A program made the position numbers and the translations under genes. The notes beneath the pieces are model-generated. The model did no database searches. It saw only the letters and a list, made by a program, of their open reading frames with translations, and was not told the origin of the DNA. Positions 9,030 to 17,485 of a DNA stretch of 64,000 nucleotides are shown here, in pieces; the first letter of the stretch is position 1; every line of letters begins with the position of its first letter. The stretch comes from Cupriavidus necator (lineage in GTDB: Bacteria > Pseudomonadota > Gammaproteobacteria > Burkholderiales > Burkholderiaceae), in the NCBI RefSeq assembly GCF_013141915.1, contig NZ_SROX01000008.1, positions 124,001 through 188,000 of the forward strand. The letters run 5' to 3'.

Positions 9030-9842
9030 TCAATGCTTGATGTTCTGTTCGTGGAGCCCGCACTCTTTCGAGTCCTTGCTCTCCCACCACCAGCGCCCCG
9101 CGCGCACATCCTCGCCCGCGCGCACGGCACGCGTACAGGGCTCGCAGCCGATGCTGGGATAGCCCTTGGCATGCAGGTCGTTGACCGGCACGTTGTGGCG
9201 CTTCAGGTAGGCCCACACCTCGGCCTCGCTCCAGTCCGCCAGCGGGTTGAACTTGGGGATGCCGCGGGCTTCGTCGAGTTCCTCGAACGGCAGCTCGGCG
9301 CGCGTCACGGCCTGCTCGCGGCGCTGGCCGGTCATCCAGGCGTCGGCGTGCGACAGCGCGCGGTTCAGCGGCTCGACCTTGCGGATGCCGCAGCACGACT
9401 TGCGCGCGTCGATGCTGTCGTAGAAGCCGTTCAGCCCGTGCTTCTTCAGGTAGTTATCGACGGCCTCGGCGTCCGGCGTGTACTGCTCGATGCTGTAGCC
9501 GTAGTGCGCCTGCACCTTGTCCAGCACTGCCAGGGTCTCGGCGTGCAGCCGTCCGGTCTGCAGCGTGAACACGCGGATGCCGGCACGCACGGCTTCGCTG
9601 CCGCGCAGGATCGCGTCGGTCAGCACCATGTCCTCGGCGGCCAGGCTCGAGGCAAAGCGCGCACGGAAGAAGCGCGCGGCAATGCCGGCCAGGCGCTCGC
9701 CCAGCTCGCGCTCTTTCTGCGCCAGCGCCTCGACGCTGCCGGTGTACTGCGGCGCCACCCACAGCGCGGGCGGGCGCAGGCCCGACACCGCGCCAGAGCT
9801 GGCCTCCGCCACCACCGGGATCTCGTTGAGCACCGCGCTCAT
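9030..9842 (-). CDS. cysH: Assimilatory adenylylsulfate (APS/PAPS) reductase
   Basis: The enzyme reduces activated sulfate to sulfite using thioredoxin. Length is 270 residues. The cysteine pair at 150-151 (SCCGIRK) and the pair C233/C236 (GCEPC) are the ligands of a [4Fe-4S] cluster, which marks the APS-reducing type rather than the cluster-free PAPS reductase; no cysC kinase is seen in the operon, which agrees. The catalytic cysteine is in the C-terminal ECGLH motif (C261). The start at 9842 overlaps the DUF934 stop by four bases. Confidence 0.93.
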   Translation of the reverse strand: MSAVLNEIPVVAEASSGAVSGLRPPALWVAPQYTGSVEALAQKERELGERLAGIAARFFRARFASSLAAEDMVLTDAILRGSEAVRAGIRVFTLQTGRLHAETLAVLDKVQAHYGYSIEQYTPDAEAVDNYLKKHGLNGFYDSIDARKSCCGIRKVEPLNRALSHADAWMTGQRREQAVTRAELPFEELDEARGIPKFNPLADWSEAEVWAYLKRHNVPVNDLHAKGYPSIGCEPCTRAVRAGEDVRAGRWWWESKDSKECGLHEQNIKH

Positions 9843-10420
9843 GCCGTTTCCTTCGCCTGCGCGCCAACCTCGGCTCGCGCGCGGCGGAACAGCGGCAGCG
9901 GCTCGTCCACCGACGCCTGGTAGGTCACGGTGAACTCGGTGAAGCCCTTGATGGCGTCGTCGATGTTCTTGTCGGCGCGCACCGCGAAGGCGTCGAAGCC
10001 GCAGCGCTTCATGAAGTTGAGCTGGTCGCGCAGCACGTCGCCGATAGCGCGTAGCTGGCCTTGCCACTGGTAGCGGGTGCGCAGCAGGTACGCCGTGGAG
10101 AAGCCGCGGCCATCGCGGAACACCGGGAAGTCCACCGCCACCAGCGACACGCGGTCGAAGTACGCGGCGGCGTCGCCCGGCTCGTCTTCCGGGGCCAGCC
10201 ATACGCCGGTGCGGGCGACGTCGCGGCCCGCCAGCAGCGCTTCGTTGGCCTGCCACACCGACAGCGGGAACAGCACCGCGTCCTGGCTTTGCGCCGCGGC
10301 GGCGATCTGCTCGTCGGTCAGCGCTTGTTCCGCGGTGCCGCGCAGCACGGTCCAGGCGTCATCGACGATAACGGGGGTCACGTTGGCGCCGTCGCGTTGC
10401 AGTTGAATGATCTTTGCCAT
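9839..10420 (-). CDS. DUF934 family protein of the cys operon
   Basis: The 193-residue protein belongs to the DUF934 family, which in proteobacteria is almost always found between sulfite reductase and cysH; that is recalled family knowledge. The C-terminal half contains the conserved stretch VDFPVFRDGRGFS and 'AIGDVLRDQLNFMKRCGFDA'. No catalytic residues are known to me. It starts 16 bases after cysI and overlaps cysH by four bases, so it is translated with them. A role as an accessory or electron-transfer partner of sulfite or APS reduction is a guess from position only. Confidence 0.85.
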   Translation of the reverse strand: MAKIIQLQRDGANVTPVIVDDAWTVLRGTAEQALTDEQIAAAAQSQDAVLFPLSVWQANEALLAGRDVARTGVWLAPEDEPGDAAAYFDRVSLVAVDFPVFRDGRGFSTAYLLRTRYQWQGQLRAIGDVLRDQLNFMKRCGFDAFAVRADKNIDDAIKGFTEFTVTYQASVDEPLPLFRRARAEVGAQAKETA

Positions 10421-10436
10421 GTTCAGTCTCCGGTCC

Positions 10437-12119
10437 TCAGGCTTCGGCGCGCTCGCGCGGCTGCTTGTCTGCATACACGCGCTCCTTGAACGGGGCGATG
10501 CCGATGCGGGACAGGGTTTCGATAAAGCGCTCGTCCTCGATGCGGTTGGCAACGAAGGTGTCGATGATGCGGCTCACCACGTCGGGCATTTCCTCGGCGC
10601 TGAACGACGGGCCGATTACCTTGCCCAGCGCGGTCTGGTTGCCCTGCGCGCCGCCCAGCGTGACTTGGTACCACTCGGAGCCGTCCTTGTCGACGCCCAG
10701 CACGCCGATATTGCCGACGTGGTGGTGGCCGCAGGCGTTGATGCAGCCCGAGATGTTCAGCGAGATCTCGCCGAGGTCATAGACGTAGTCGAGATCGTCG
10801 AAGCGGTCCTGGATCGCCTGCGCAATCGGGATCGACTTGGCATTGGCCAGCGAGCAGAAATCGCCGCCCGGGCAAGCGATGATGTCAGTCAGCAGGCCGA
10901 TGTTCGGGGTGGCCAGGCCGGCCTTCTTCGCCAGCTGCCACAGCGCGTACAGATCCTGCTTTTTCACGTCCGGCAGCACCAGGTTCTGCTCGTGCGCCAC
11001 GCGCAGCTCGCCGAAGCCGAACTGGTCGGCCAGGCCGGCCACGGTTTCCATCTGCGCGTCGGTGGCATCCCCCGGCGGCGACACCAGGCCCGGCTTGGTC
11101 GACAGCGTCACCGCGGCGTAGCCCGGCACCTTGTGGCCGTGCACGCTGCGGCTGACCCAGCGCGCGAAGGCCTTGTCCTCGAGCAGGTGCTTCTCGTACG
11201 AGGCGTCGGTGTCGGCCAGCTTTTCATAGGCCGGCGGCGTGAAGTACTGTGCCACGCGGTCGAACTCGGCCTGCGTCAGCGTGGCCGGGCCGTCCTTGCT
11301 GTGCTGCCATTCTTCCTCGACTTCCTGCGCGAACTTTTCCGCGCCGATCGCCTTCACCAGGATCTTGATGCGGGCCTTGTACTTGTTGTCGCGGCGGCCA
11401 TAGCGGTTGTACACGCGGATGGCCGACTCGATGTAGGTCAGCATGTGCTGCCACGGCAGGTCGTCCTTGATGATCGTGCCCAGGATCGGCGTGCGGCCCA
11501 GGCCGCCGCCGGCCAGGATGCGCAGGCGCACTTCGCCGTCGGCATTCTTGTAGGCGTAGACGCCGATGTCGTGCATCTGCACCACCGCGCGGTCGTCGGC
11601 CGAAGCCGAGATCGCGATCTTGAACTTGCGCGGCAGGAAGGCAAATTCCGGCTGGAAGGTGCTCCACTGGCGCAGCAGCTCGGCCAGTACGCGCGGGTCC
11701 ACCGACTCGTCCGGCGCGACGCCGGCAAAGTGGTCGGTGGTGATGTTGCGCACGCAGTTGCCCGAGGTCTGGATGGCGTGCATCTCGACGCTGGCCAGCT
11801 CGGCCAGCACGTCGGGCACGCGCTCCAGCTCCATCCAGTTGTACTGGATGTTCTGGCGGGTCGAGAAATGGCCGTAGCCGCGGTCGTATTCGCGCGCGAT
11901 ATGGGCCAGCTTGCGCATCTGCTTCGACGACAGCAGGCCGTACGGAATCGCCACGCGCAGCATGTAAGCGTGGCGCTGCATGTACAGGCCGTTCTGCAGC
12001 CGCAGCGGCAGGAATTCTTCCTCGGTCAGTTCGTCCGACAGGCGGCGGCGCACCTGGTCACGGAACTGGGCGACGCGCTCGGCGACGATGCGCTGGTCAT
12101 ATTGGTCGTACTGATACAT
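10437..12119 (-). CDS. cysI: Sulfite reductase, haemoprotein (ferredoxin/nitrite-reductase type)
   Basis: The enzyme reduces sulfite to sulfide in six electron steps on a coupled siroheme-[4Fe-4S] centre. Cluster ligands are seen in ACPGGDFC (C416, C422) and NISGCINACGHHH (C459, C463). The 560-residue protein is of the one-chain nitrite/sulfite reductase type, and no NADPH-flavoprotein CysJ gene is present nearby, so electrons probably come from ferredoxin or an unlinked partner. It is followed by the DUF934 gene and preceded by the TauE-type permease, all in one leftward unit. Confidence 0.93.
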   Translation of the reverse strand: MYQYDQYDQRIVAERVAQFRDQVRRRLSDELTEEEFLPLRLQNGLYMQRHAYMLRVAIPYGLLSSKQMRKLAHIAREYDRGYGHFSTRQNIQYNWMELERVPDVLAELASVEMHAIQTSGNCVRNITTDHFAGVAPDESVDPRVLAELLRQWSTFQPEFAFLPRKFKIAISASADDRAVVQMHDIGVYAYKNADGEVRLRILAGGGLGRTPILGTIIKDDLPWQHMLTYIESAIRVYNRYGRRDNKYKARIKILVKAIGAEKFAQEVEEEWQHSKDGPATLTQAEFDRVAQYFTPPAYEKLADTDASYEKHLLEDKAFARWVSRSVHGHKVPGYAAVTLSTKPGLVSPPGDATDAQMETVAGLADQFGFGELRVAHEQNLVLPDVKKQDLYALWQLAKKAGLATPNIGLLTDIIACPGGDFCSLANAKSIPIAQAIQDRFDDLDYVYDLGEISLNISGCINACGHHHVGNIGVLGVDKDGSEWYQVTLGGAQGNQTALGKVIGPSFSAEEMPDVVSRIIDTFVANRIEDERFIETLSRIGIAPFKERVYADKQPRERAEA

Positions 12120-12147
12120 GGCGGGGTCCGTTCAGTATTCGTTGAAT

Positions 12148-12921
12148 TCAGGAGACGAGCTTGATGGCGACGAGCGTCAGCGTGGTCGCCAGGGCGGCGC
12201 GCACCAGCCGCTCGGGCAGCGCCCGCGACAGTTGCGCGCCCAGCCAGATGCCGGGGATCGAACCCACCAGCAGCGCCAGCAGCAAAGTCCAGTTGACCGT
12301 GCCAAGCCACACGTGGCCCAGCCCGGCCAGCGCCGTCAACGGGACGGCGTAGGCGATATCGGTGCCGGCCACTTCGGCCGGCTTCATATGGGGATACAGC
12401 AGCAGGATCAGCGTCGCGCCGACCGCGCCGGCACCGATCGACGAGACCGTGACCAGCACGCCGATCACCGCGCCGACCACGACGGTGGCGATGACCTGCT
12501 TGCGGCCGTGCAGCTGGAAGCGCGGATTGCGTTCCAGCCAGGCCAGCATCTGCCTACGGAACAGCAGCGACAATACGGTCAGCAACACCGACACGCCGAT
12601 GGTCACGCGGATCGCATGCAGCCACTGCGCGTTGAGCTCGCCGGCGCTTTTCAGCACCAGGATGGCGGCCACGGCCGCCGGCAGGCTGCCGATGCAGAGC
12701 CGCCGCACCACCTGCCACTGCACGTGGCCGTGGGCGCGATGCGCGATGGTGCCAAAACCCTTGGTGATGGCCGCGAAGGCCAGGTCGGTGCCGACCGCGG
12801 TGGCCGGCGAGAAGCCGAACAGCAGCGTCAGCAGCGGCGTCATCAGCGAGCCCCCTCCCACGCCGGTCAGTCCGACGAGGACGCCTACAAACAAACCGGA
12901 AACGGTATAGGCCAGGGACAT
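12148..12921 (-). CDS. TauE/SafE-family membrane permease, first gene of the cys operon
   Basis: The 257-residue hydrophobic protein has the glycine-rich start of the family (VGLTGVGGGSLMTP, roughly residues 17-30), a central charged loop and about seven or eight membrane segments. TauE/SafE proteins move sulfite, sulfonates or related anions. The ATG at 12921 was chosen because it places the first membrane helix directly at the N-terminus. It opens the cys operon, only 28 bases before cysI, and faces cysB. The position suggests sulfate or sulfite import, or sulfite export as a safety valve. Direction and substrate are not readable from sequence. Confidence 0.85.
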   Translation of the reverse strand: MSLAYTVSGLFVGVLVGLTGVGGGSLMTPLLTLLFGFSPATAVGTDLAFAAITKGFGTIAHRAHGHVQWQVVRRLCIGSLPAAVAAILVLKSAGELNAQWLHAIRVTIGVSVLLTVLSLLFRRQMLAWLERNPRFQLHGRKQVIATVVVGAVIGVLVTVSSIGAGAVGATLILLLYPHMKPAEVAGTDIAYAVPLTALAGLGHVWLGTVNWTLLLALLVGSIPGIWLGAQLSRALPERLVRAALATTLTLVAIKLVS

Positions 12922-13085
12922 GGGGACTCGGTGGGGCCCTGCCTGTGAGGCTCGCATCACAATCCGGGGGCTGCGAGCGGACGCACTGAGGGCAGGACGT
13001 TCATTAACAAAGTTCGAGAATCGTAATAAACTGGCCTCATACCTCAAACTAATAAGAAGTTGTTTGTTTATACGATGCGAGTTAT
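12922..13085. promoter_or_regulatory. Divergent control region between the cys operon and cysB
   Basis: This 164-base region must carry the promoter of the seven-gene cys operon and that of cysB. The right half (about 13000-13080) is clearly A+T-rich against its surroundings, with stretches such as TAATAAACT, CTAATAAGAAG and TTTATACG. LysR-type activators such as CysB bind A+T-rich sites of this kind upstream of sulfur genes. I cannot assign exact -35/-10 boxes. Confidence 0.6.
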
Positions 13086-14027
13086 ATGAACCTGCACCAG
13101 TTTCGCTTCGTGCGCGAGGCCGTCCGCCAGAACTACAACCTGACCGAAGCCGCCAAAGCGCTCTACACGTCACAACCCGGCGTGTCCAAGGCCATCATTG
13201 AGCTAGAAGAAGAGCTGGGTGTGGACATCTTCACGCGCCACGGCAAGCGCATTCGCAGCCTGACGGAGCCGGGCCGGCGCATTCTCGGCTCCGTTGAGAA
13301 AATCCTGCAGGAGGTTGAGAGCCTGAAGCGGGTCGGCATGGACTATGCCGCACAGGACCAGGGCAACTTCACCATTGCCACCACGCATACGCAGGCACGC
13401 TATGCGCTGCCGCGGGTGATTGGCGAGTTCACCAAGCGCTACCCCAAGGTCCGGCTGTCGATCCAGCAAGGCAACCCGTCGCAGATCGCCGACATGCTGC
13501 TGCATGACCACGCCGATATCGGCATCGCCACGGAAGGCATCACCGACGATAAAAACCTGGTGTCGCTGCCGGGCTACCAGTGGACGCATATGGTGATCAC
13601 GCCACCCGACCATCCGCTGCTGGACAAGAAGCACCTGGCGCTGGAAGACCTGATGGGCTACCCGCTGATCACCTACGACCCGAATTTCGCCGGCCGGCCC
13701 AAGATCGACAAGGCCTTCGAGCTGCGCCACCTGAAGCCGGACATCGTGCTCGAGGCGATCGATGCCGACGTGATCAAGACCTATGTGGAGATCGGCCTGG
13801 GCGTGGGCATCGTCGCCGGCGTGGCCTATGATGCCGAGCGCGACCGCAACCTGCGCGGAATTTCAGCCGGGCACCTGTTCGGCAGCAATGTGACGCACCT
13901 GGCGGTCAAGCAAGGCGCCTACCTGCGCAGCTTTGTCTACACCTTTATCGAGCTGTTCTCCCCGACGCTAAACCGCAAGCTGGTCGAACAGGCCATGTCG
14001 GGCGAGCACGAAGCCTACGAACTCTGA
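13086..14027 (+). CDS. cysB: CysB-type LysR transcriptional regulator
   Basis: The 313-residue protein has an N-terminal winged helix-turn-helix (about residues 1-60, with LTEAAKALYTSQPGVSKAI as the recognition region) and a two-lobed effector domain. The start MNLHQFRFVREAVRQNYNL is characteristic of CysB/Cbl. CysB activates sulfate-assimilation genes when the inducer N-acetylserine is present. It is divergent from the cys operon, the arrangement expected for its own target. No strong Shine-Dalgarno sequence precedes the ATG. Confidence 0.93.
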   Translation: MNLHQFRFVREAVRQNYNLTEAAKALYTSQPGVSKAIIELEEELGVDIFTRHGKRIRSLTEPGRRILGSVEKILQEVESLKRVGMDYAAQDQGNFTIATTHTQARYALPRVIGEFTKRYPKVRLSIQQGNPSQIADMLLHDHADIGIATEGITDDKNLVSLPGYQWTHMVITPPDHPLLDKKHLALEDLMGYPLITYDPNFAGRPKIDKAFELRHLKPDIVLEAIDADVIKTYVEIGLGVGIVAGVAYDAERDRNLRGISAGHLFGSNVTHLAVKQGAYLRSFVYTFIELFSPTLNRKLVEQAMSGEHEAYEL

Positions 14028-14072
14028 GCGCGGCAGCCCGCCGCCTCGCTATATAAGAAAGCAGGACCCACT

Positions 14073-14117
14073 ATGCATTCCCTATCCGTCACGCCGCGCC
14101 GGCCGGAGGCGCTGTGA
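14073..14117 (+). CDS. Possible 14-codon leader ORF before the methyltransferase
   Basis: An ATG opens a 14-codon frame (MHSLSVTPRRPEAL) whose TGA overlaps the GTG start of the next gene as GTGA. AGGA stands 7 bases upstream. The overlap would allow coupled translation. A short frame like this can occur by chance, so the call is weak. Confidence 0.25.
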   Translation: MHSLSVTPRRPEAL

Positions 14118-15301
14118 GCGAACCCATGAACGAACCCATGAGCGAAGCCCCCAGCGAACTGCCCCGCATCCACTGGACCGAGGACGGCACCGAGCGCAGC
14201 GCCGCCTGGCGCTCCGAGGCCGGCAACCCGCCGCCGCGCCGCGTGGTGGTCGCCGACGACACCACCAGCGCCGACACCGCCTACCGGCTCGCCTGCGAAG
14301 GCACGGCGCTGCTTTGGCGCGGCGACTTCCAGAACGCGCGCCAGCTGCTCAACGCCATGGCGCGGCGCACCGAGCGCAAACCCAAGAAGGCAAGCCGGCC
14401 GGGCCACAAGGCCAAGGACGCGCCTGGGTCCGTCACCGAGGCCTTCCACCTGCACCGGCTGGCACAGTCGCAGCGCGCCCGCACGCTCGGCATGCTGCTG
14501 CTGCCGTTCGAGGCCGACCACAGCGTGCCGCTGCGCCGCGCGCCCGATGTGCGCGAAGCCTGCGAACAGGTCTACGGCGCGGCGGGCGAGCCCTATGTGG
14601 CCTCGCTGCGCGAACTGCTGGGCATGATCGGCGCTTTCGAATGGCGTAGGAAGGGCGTGGAGATCGCCGCGCTGGAAGACCGCATCCACCCGTGGTACGG
14701 CGTGTTCTCGCCGGTGCGCGGCGAGTACGTCGACCTGGTCGCGGCCGAACCGCTGCCGGCCACGACGCTGGCCTTCGATATCGGCACCGGCACCGGCGTG
14801 CTGGCCGCGGTGCTGGCCCGCCGCGGCGTGCAGCGCGTGGTGGCCACCGACCAGGACCCGCGCGCGCTGGCCTGCGCGCGTGAGAACATCGCCCAGCTGG
14901 GCTACGCCGCTCAAGTCGAGGTGGTCGAGGCCGACCTCTTCCCCCCCGGGCGCGCACCGCTGGTGGTATGCAACCCGCCATGGGTGCCGGCACGACCAAG
15001 TTCGCCCGTCGAGCGCGCCGTGTATGACCCCGACAGCGCCATGCTGCGCGGCTTCCTGCAAGGGCTGGCCGACCACCTGGAACCCGGCGGCGAAGGCTGG
15101 CTGCTTCTATCCGACCTCGCCGAGCACCTGGGCCTGCGCCAGCGCGGCGAACTGACGGGCTGGATCGAAGCCGCCGGCCTGAAGGTGCTGGGTCGCTCCG
15201 ACATCCGCCCGCGCCACCCGCGCGCGGCAGATGCCGCCGACCCATTGCACGCGGCGCGCTCCGCCGAAATGACCTCGCTCTGGCGCCTGGGCGTACGCTA
15301 A
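14114..15301 (+). CDS. SAM-dependent methyltransferase (class I, NPPW motif)
   Basis: The 395-residue protein has a Rossmann-type SAM site, FDIGTGTGVLA (about residues 217-227), and NPPW (about 289-292), the motif of enzymes that methylate the amide of Gln or the exocyclic amine of adenine. The first 200 residues are not a recognised domain and may bind the substrate. The GTG at 14114 was chosen because GGAGG lies 5 bases upstream; two in-frame ATGs follow within a repeated NEPMSE-like segment. It resembles release-factor/ribosomal-protein methyltransferases, but the target is unknown. Confidence 0.75.
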   Translation: MSEPMNEPMSEAPSELPRIHWTEDGTERSAAWRSEAGNPPPRRVVVADDTTSADTAYRLACEGTALLWRGDFQNARQLLNAMARRTERKPKKASRPGHKAKDAPGSVTEAFHLHRLAQSQRARTLGMLLLPFEADHSVPLRRAPDVREACEQVYGAAGEPYVASLRELLGMIGAFEWRRKGVEIAALEDRIHPWYGVFSPVRGEYVDLVAAEPLPATTLAFDIGTGTGVLAAVLARRGVQRVVATDQDPRALACARENIAQLGYAAQVEVVEADLFPPGRAPLVVCNPPWVPARPSSPVERAVYDPDSAMLRGFLQGLADHLEPGGEGWLLLSDLAEHLGLRQRGELTGWIEAAGLKVLGRSDIRPRHPRAADAADPLHAARSAEMTSLWRLGVR

Positions 15302-15380
15302 AGCCGCTGCGGCGGGACAGGGGTGCCCCGCCCGCCGAGTTCGGCTATCCTTTCCGTCACATATAAGAACGGAGGAGACG

Positions 15381-16544
15381 ATGCTGAAACTGCCCCTGTG
15401 CCCCCTGCTGCTTGCCGGCGCACTGCTTTTCGCCGGCGCCGCGCAGGCCGACATCCGCGTCGGCATCGATGTCTCCACCACCGGGCCGGCCGCCTCGATC
15501 GGCATCCCGTCCAAGAACACCGTGCTGATGTGGCCGCAAACGCTGGGCGGGCAGAAGGCGCACTACATCATCCTCGACGACGGCACCGACCCGGCCGCCG
15601 CGGTGCGCAACGTGCGCAAGCTGATCTCCGAGGAAAAGGTCGACGTGATCGTCGGCCCCAACATCACGCCCACCGCCATCGCCGCGCTCGACGCCGTAGC
15701 CGAGGGCGAAACCCCGATGGTGGCGCTGGCGGCCTCGGCCGCCATTGTCGAGCCGCAGTCCGACGCCAAGCGCCGCTGGGCCTTCAAGATGCCGCAGAAC
15801 GACTCGCACATGGCCACCGTGCTGACCGAGTACATGAGCAACCACGGCGTCAGGACGGTCGGCTTTATCGGCTTTGCCGACGCCTACGGCGAAAGCTGGT
15901 GGCGCGAGTTTTCGAAGCTGGCCGAAGTCCGCAAGCTCAAGGTCGTCGCCAGCGAGCGCTTCTCGCGCAACGACACCTCGGTCACCGGGCAGGTGCTCAA
16001 GCTGATGGCGGCCAACCCCGACGCGATCCTGGTCGCCGGCGCCGGCACCCCCTCGGTGCTGCCGCAGAAAACGCTGGGCGAGCGCGGCTACAAGGGCAAG
16101 GTCTACCAGACCCACGGCATCGCCACCTGGGATTTCCTGCGCATGGGCGGCAAGGACGTGGAAGGCACGCTGTTCCCGACCGGTCCGGTAGTGGTTGCGC
16201 GCCAGCTGCCCGAGAGCCACCCGGTGCGCAAGGTGGCGCTGGACTTCGTCAACCGCTACGAGGCCAGGTACGGCGCCGACAGCGTGACGCAGTTCGCCGG
16301 CGATGCCTGGGGCGCGTGGATGCTGCTCGACGACGCCGCCCGCCGCGCGCTGAAGCGCGGGGCCCAGCCCGGCACGCGCGAGTTCCGCTCGGCCATGCGC
16401 GACGCGCTGGAAACCACCACCAATCTCACCATCCCCAACGGCGTGATGAACCTGAACCCGAAAGACCATCAGGGCTTCGACCAGCGTTCGCGCGTGATGG
16501 GGGTGATCCGCAACGGCAAGTTCGCCTATGCGGGCGACCAGTAG
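15381..16544 (+). CDS. LivK-like periplasmic binding protein of an ABC transporter
   Basis: The 387-residue protein has a signal peptide ending AQA (about residue 23) and then the type I periplasmic-binding fold of the Leu/Ile/Val family (DIRVGIDVSTTGPAASIG; IVGPNITPTAIAAL). No permease or ATPase gene is beside it, so it must use an unlinked transporter or be an orphan sensor. It is a distant relative of the LivK at 42557. The ligand could be a branched-chain amino acid, an aromatic acid or an amide. A dehydrogenase gene follows within 40 bases and may share its transcript. Confidence 0.85.
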   Translation: MLKLPLCPLLLAGALLFAGAAQADIRVGIDVSTTGPAASIGIPSKNTVLMWPQTLGGQKAHYIILDDGTDPAAAVRNVRKLISEEKVDVIVGPNITPTAIAALDAVAEGETPMVALAASAAIVEPQSDAKRRWAFKMPQNDSHMATVLTEYMSNHGVRTVGFIGFADAYGESWWREFSKLAEVRKLKVVASERFSRNDTSVTGQVLKLMAANPDAILVAGAGTPSVLPQKTLGERGYKGKVYQTHGIATWDFLRMGGKDVEGTLFPTGPVVVARQLPESHPVRKVALDFVNRYEARYGADSVTQFAGDAWGAWMLLDDAARRALKRGAQPGTREFRSAMRDALETTTNLTIPNGVMNLNPKDHQGFDQRSRVMGVIRNGKFAYAGDQ

Positions 16545-16581
16545 CCCGCCGCATCAACGCATCAACAAAGGAAGCATTGGC

Positions 16582-17463
16582 ATGAGCACCACTCCCACCC
16601 CCGTCACCGTCGCCTTCATCGGCCTGGGCGCCATGGGCTCGCACATGGTGCGCCACCTGCTGGGCGCCGGCCACACCGTGCGCGCGTTCGTGCGCCGCCC
16701 GGAGGCCGCGGAGGCCGCACGCGCGCTGGGGGCAGAACCGTTCTTCACCCCGGCCGAGGCGGCGCGCGGGGCCAGCGTCGTCTTCACCAACGTGACCTCG
16801 TCCGAAGACGTGCGCGAGGTGCTGCTGGGCGCGCAGGGCGTGATCCATGGGGCCGCCCCCGGCACCATTTGCGTGGACCACAGCACCATCTCGCCCATCG
16901 TCACACGCGAGATCGCCGCGGCGCTGGCCGCGCGCGGCATCGAGGCGCTGGACTGCCCGGTGTCGGGCGGCACCATGGGCGCCGAGGCCGGCACGCTGAC
17001 CATCATGGTCGGCGGCAAGCCCGAGATGCTCGAGCGCGTGCGGCCGCTGCTGCAGCGGCTGGGCCAGACCATCACCCATATCGGCGACCACGGCGCGGGC
17101 CAGGTCGCCAAGCTGTGCAACCAGATCGCCCAGGTGGTCAATATCGAAGGCATTGCCGAGGCCATGCGCTTCGCCGCCGCACAGAATGTCGACACCGGCC
17201 GCGTGTTCGAGGCCATGGCCACCGGCATGGCCGGCAGCCGCATGCTCGACCTGATGGGCCCCAAGATGGTGGCGCGCAACTTTGCCGCCGGCATCGAGGC
17301 GCGGCTGCACGACAAAGACTTCGGGCTGGCGCGCGATATCGCCGAGGAAATCGGCCTGGAGCTGCCGGCGATGCAGGCCACGTCGGCGCAACTGCGCGCG
17401 CTGATGGCCAAGGGCTGGGGCAAGGACGATACCTCGTCGCTGCTGCGCGTGCTGGAAGGTTGA
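16582..17463 (+). CDS. NAD(P)-dependent beta-hydroxyacid dehydrogenase (3-hydroxyisobutyrate dehydrogenase type)
   Basis: The 293-residue enzyme has the dinucleotide-binding motif FIGLGAMGSHMV (about residues 12-23), the substrate motif DCPVSGGTMGAEAGTL (about 131-146), and the catalytic lysine in GAGQVAKLCNQ (about residue 177). Family members oxidise 3-hydroxyisobutyrate or reduce tartronate semialdehyde. The ATG at 16582 has AGGAAG upstream. It follows the LivK-like gene and could act on the same catabolic route, but the substrate is not fixed by sequence. Confidence 0.85.
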   Translation: MSTTPTPVTVAFIGLGAMGSHMVRHLLGAGHTVRAFVRRPEAAEAARALGAEPFFTPAEAARGASVVFTNVTSSEDVREVLLGAQGVIHGAAPGTICVDHSTISPIVTREIAAALAARGIEALDCPVSGGTMGAEAGTLTIMVGGKPEMLERVRPLLQRLGQTITHIGDHGAGQVAKLCNQIAQVVNIEGIAEAMRFAAAQNVDTGRVFEAMATGMAGSRMLDLMGPKMVARNFAAGIEARLHDKDFGLARDIAEEIGLELPAMQATSAQLRALMAKGWGKDDTSSLLRVLEG

Positions 17464-17485
17464 AGCTCTGGCGCGCGGTGGCTGC

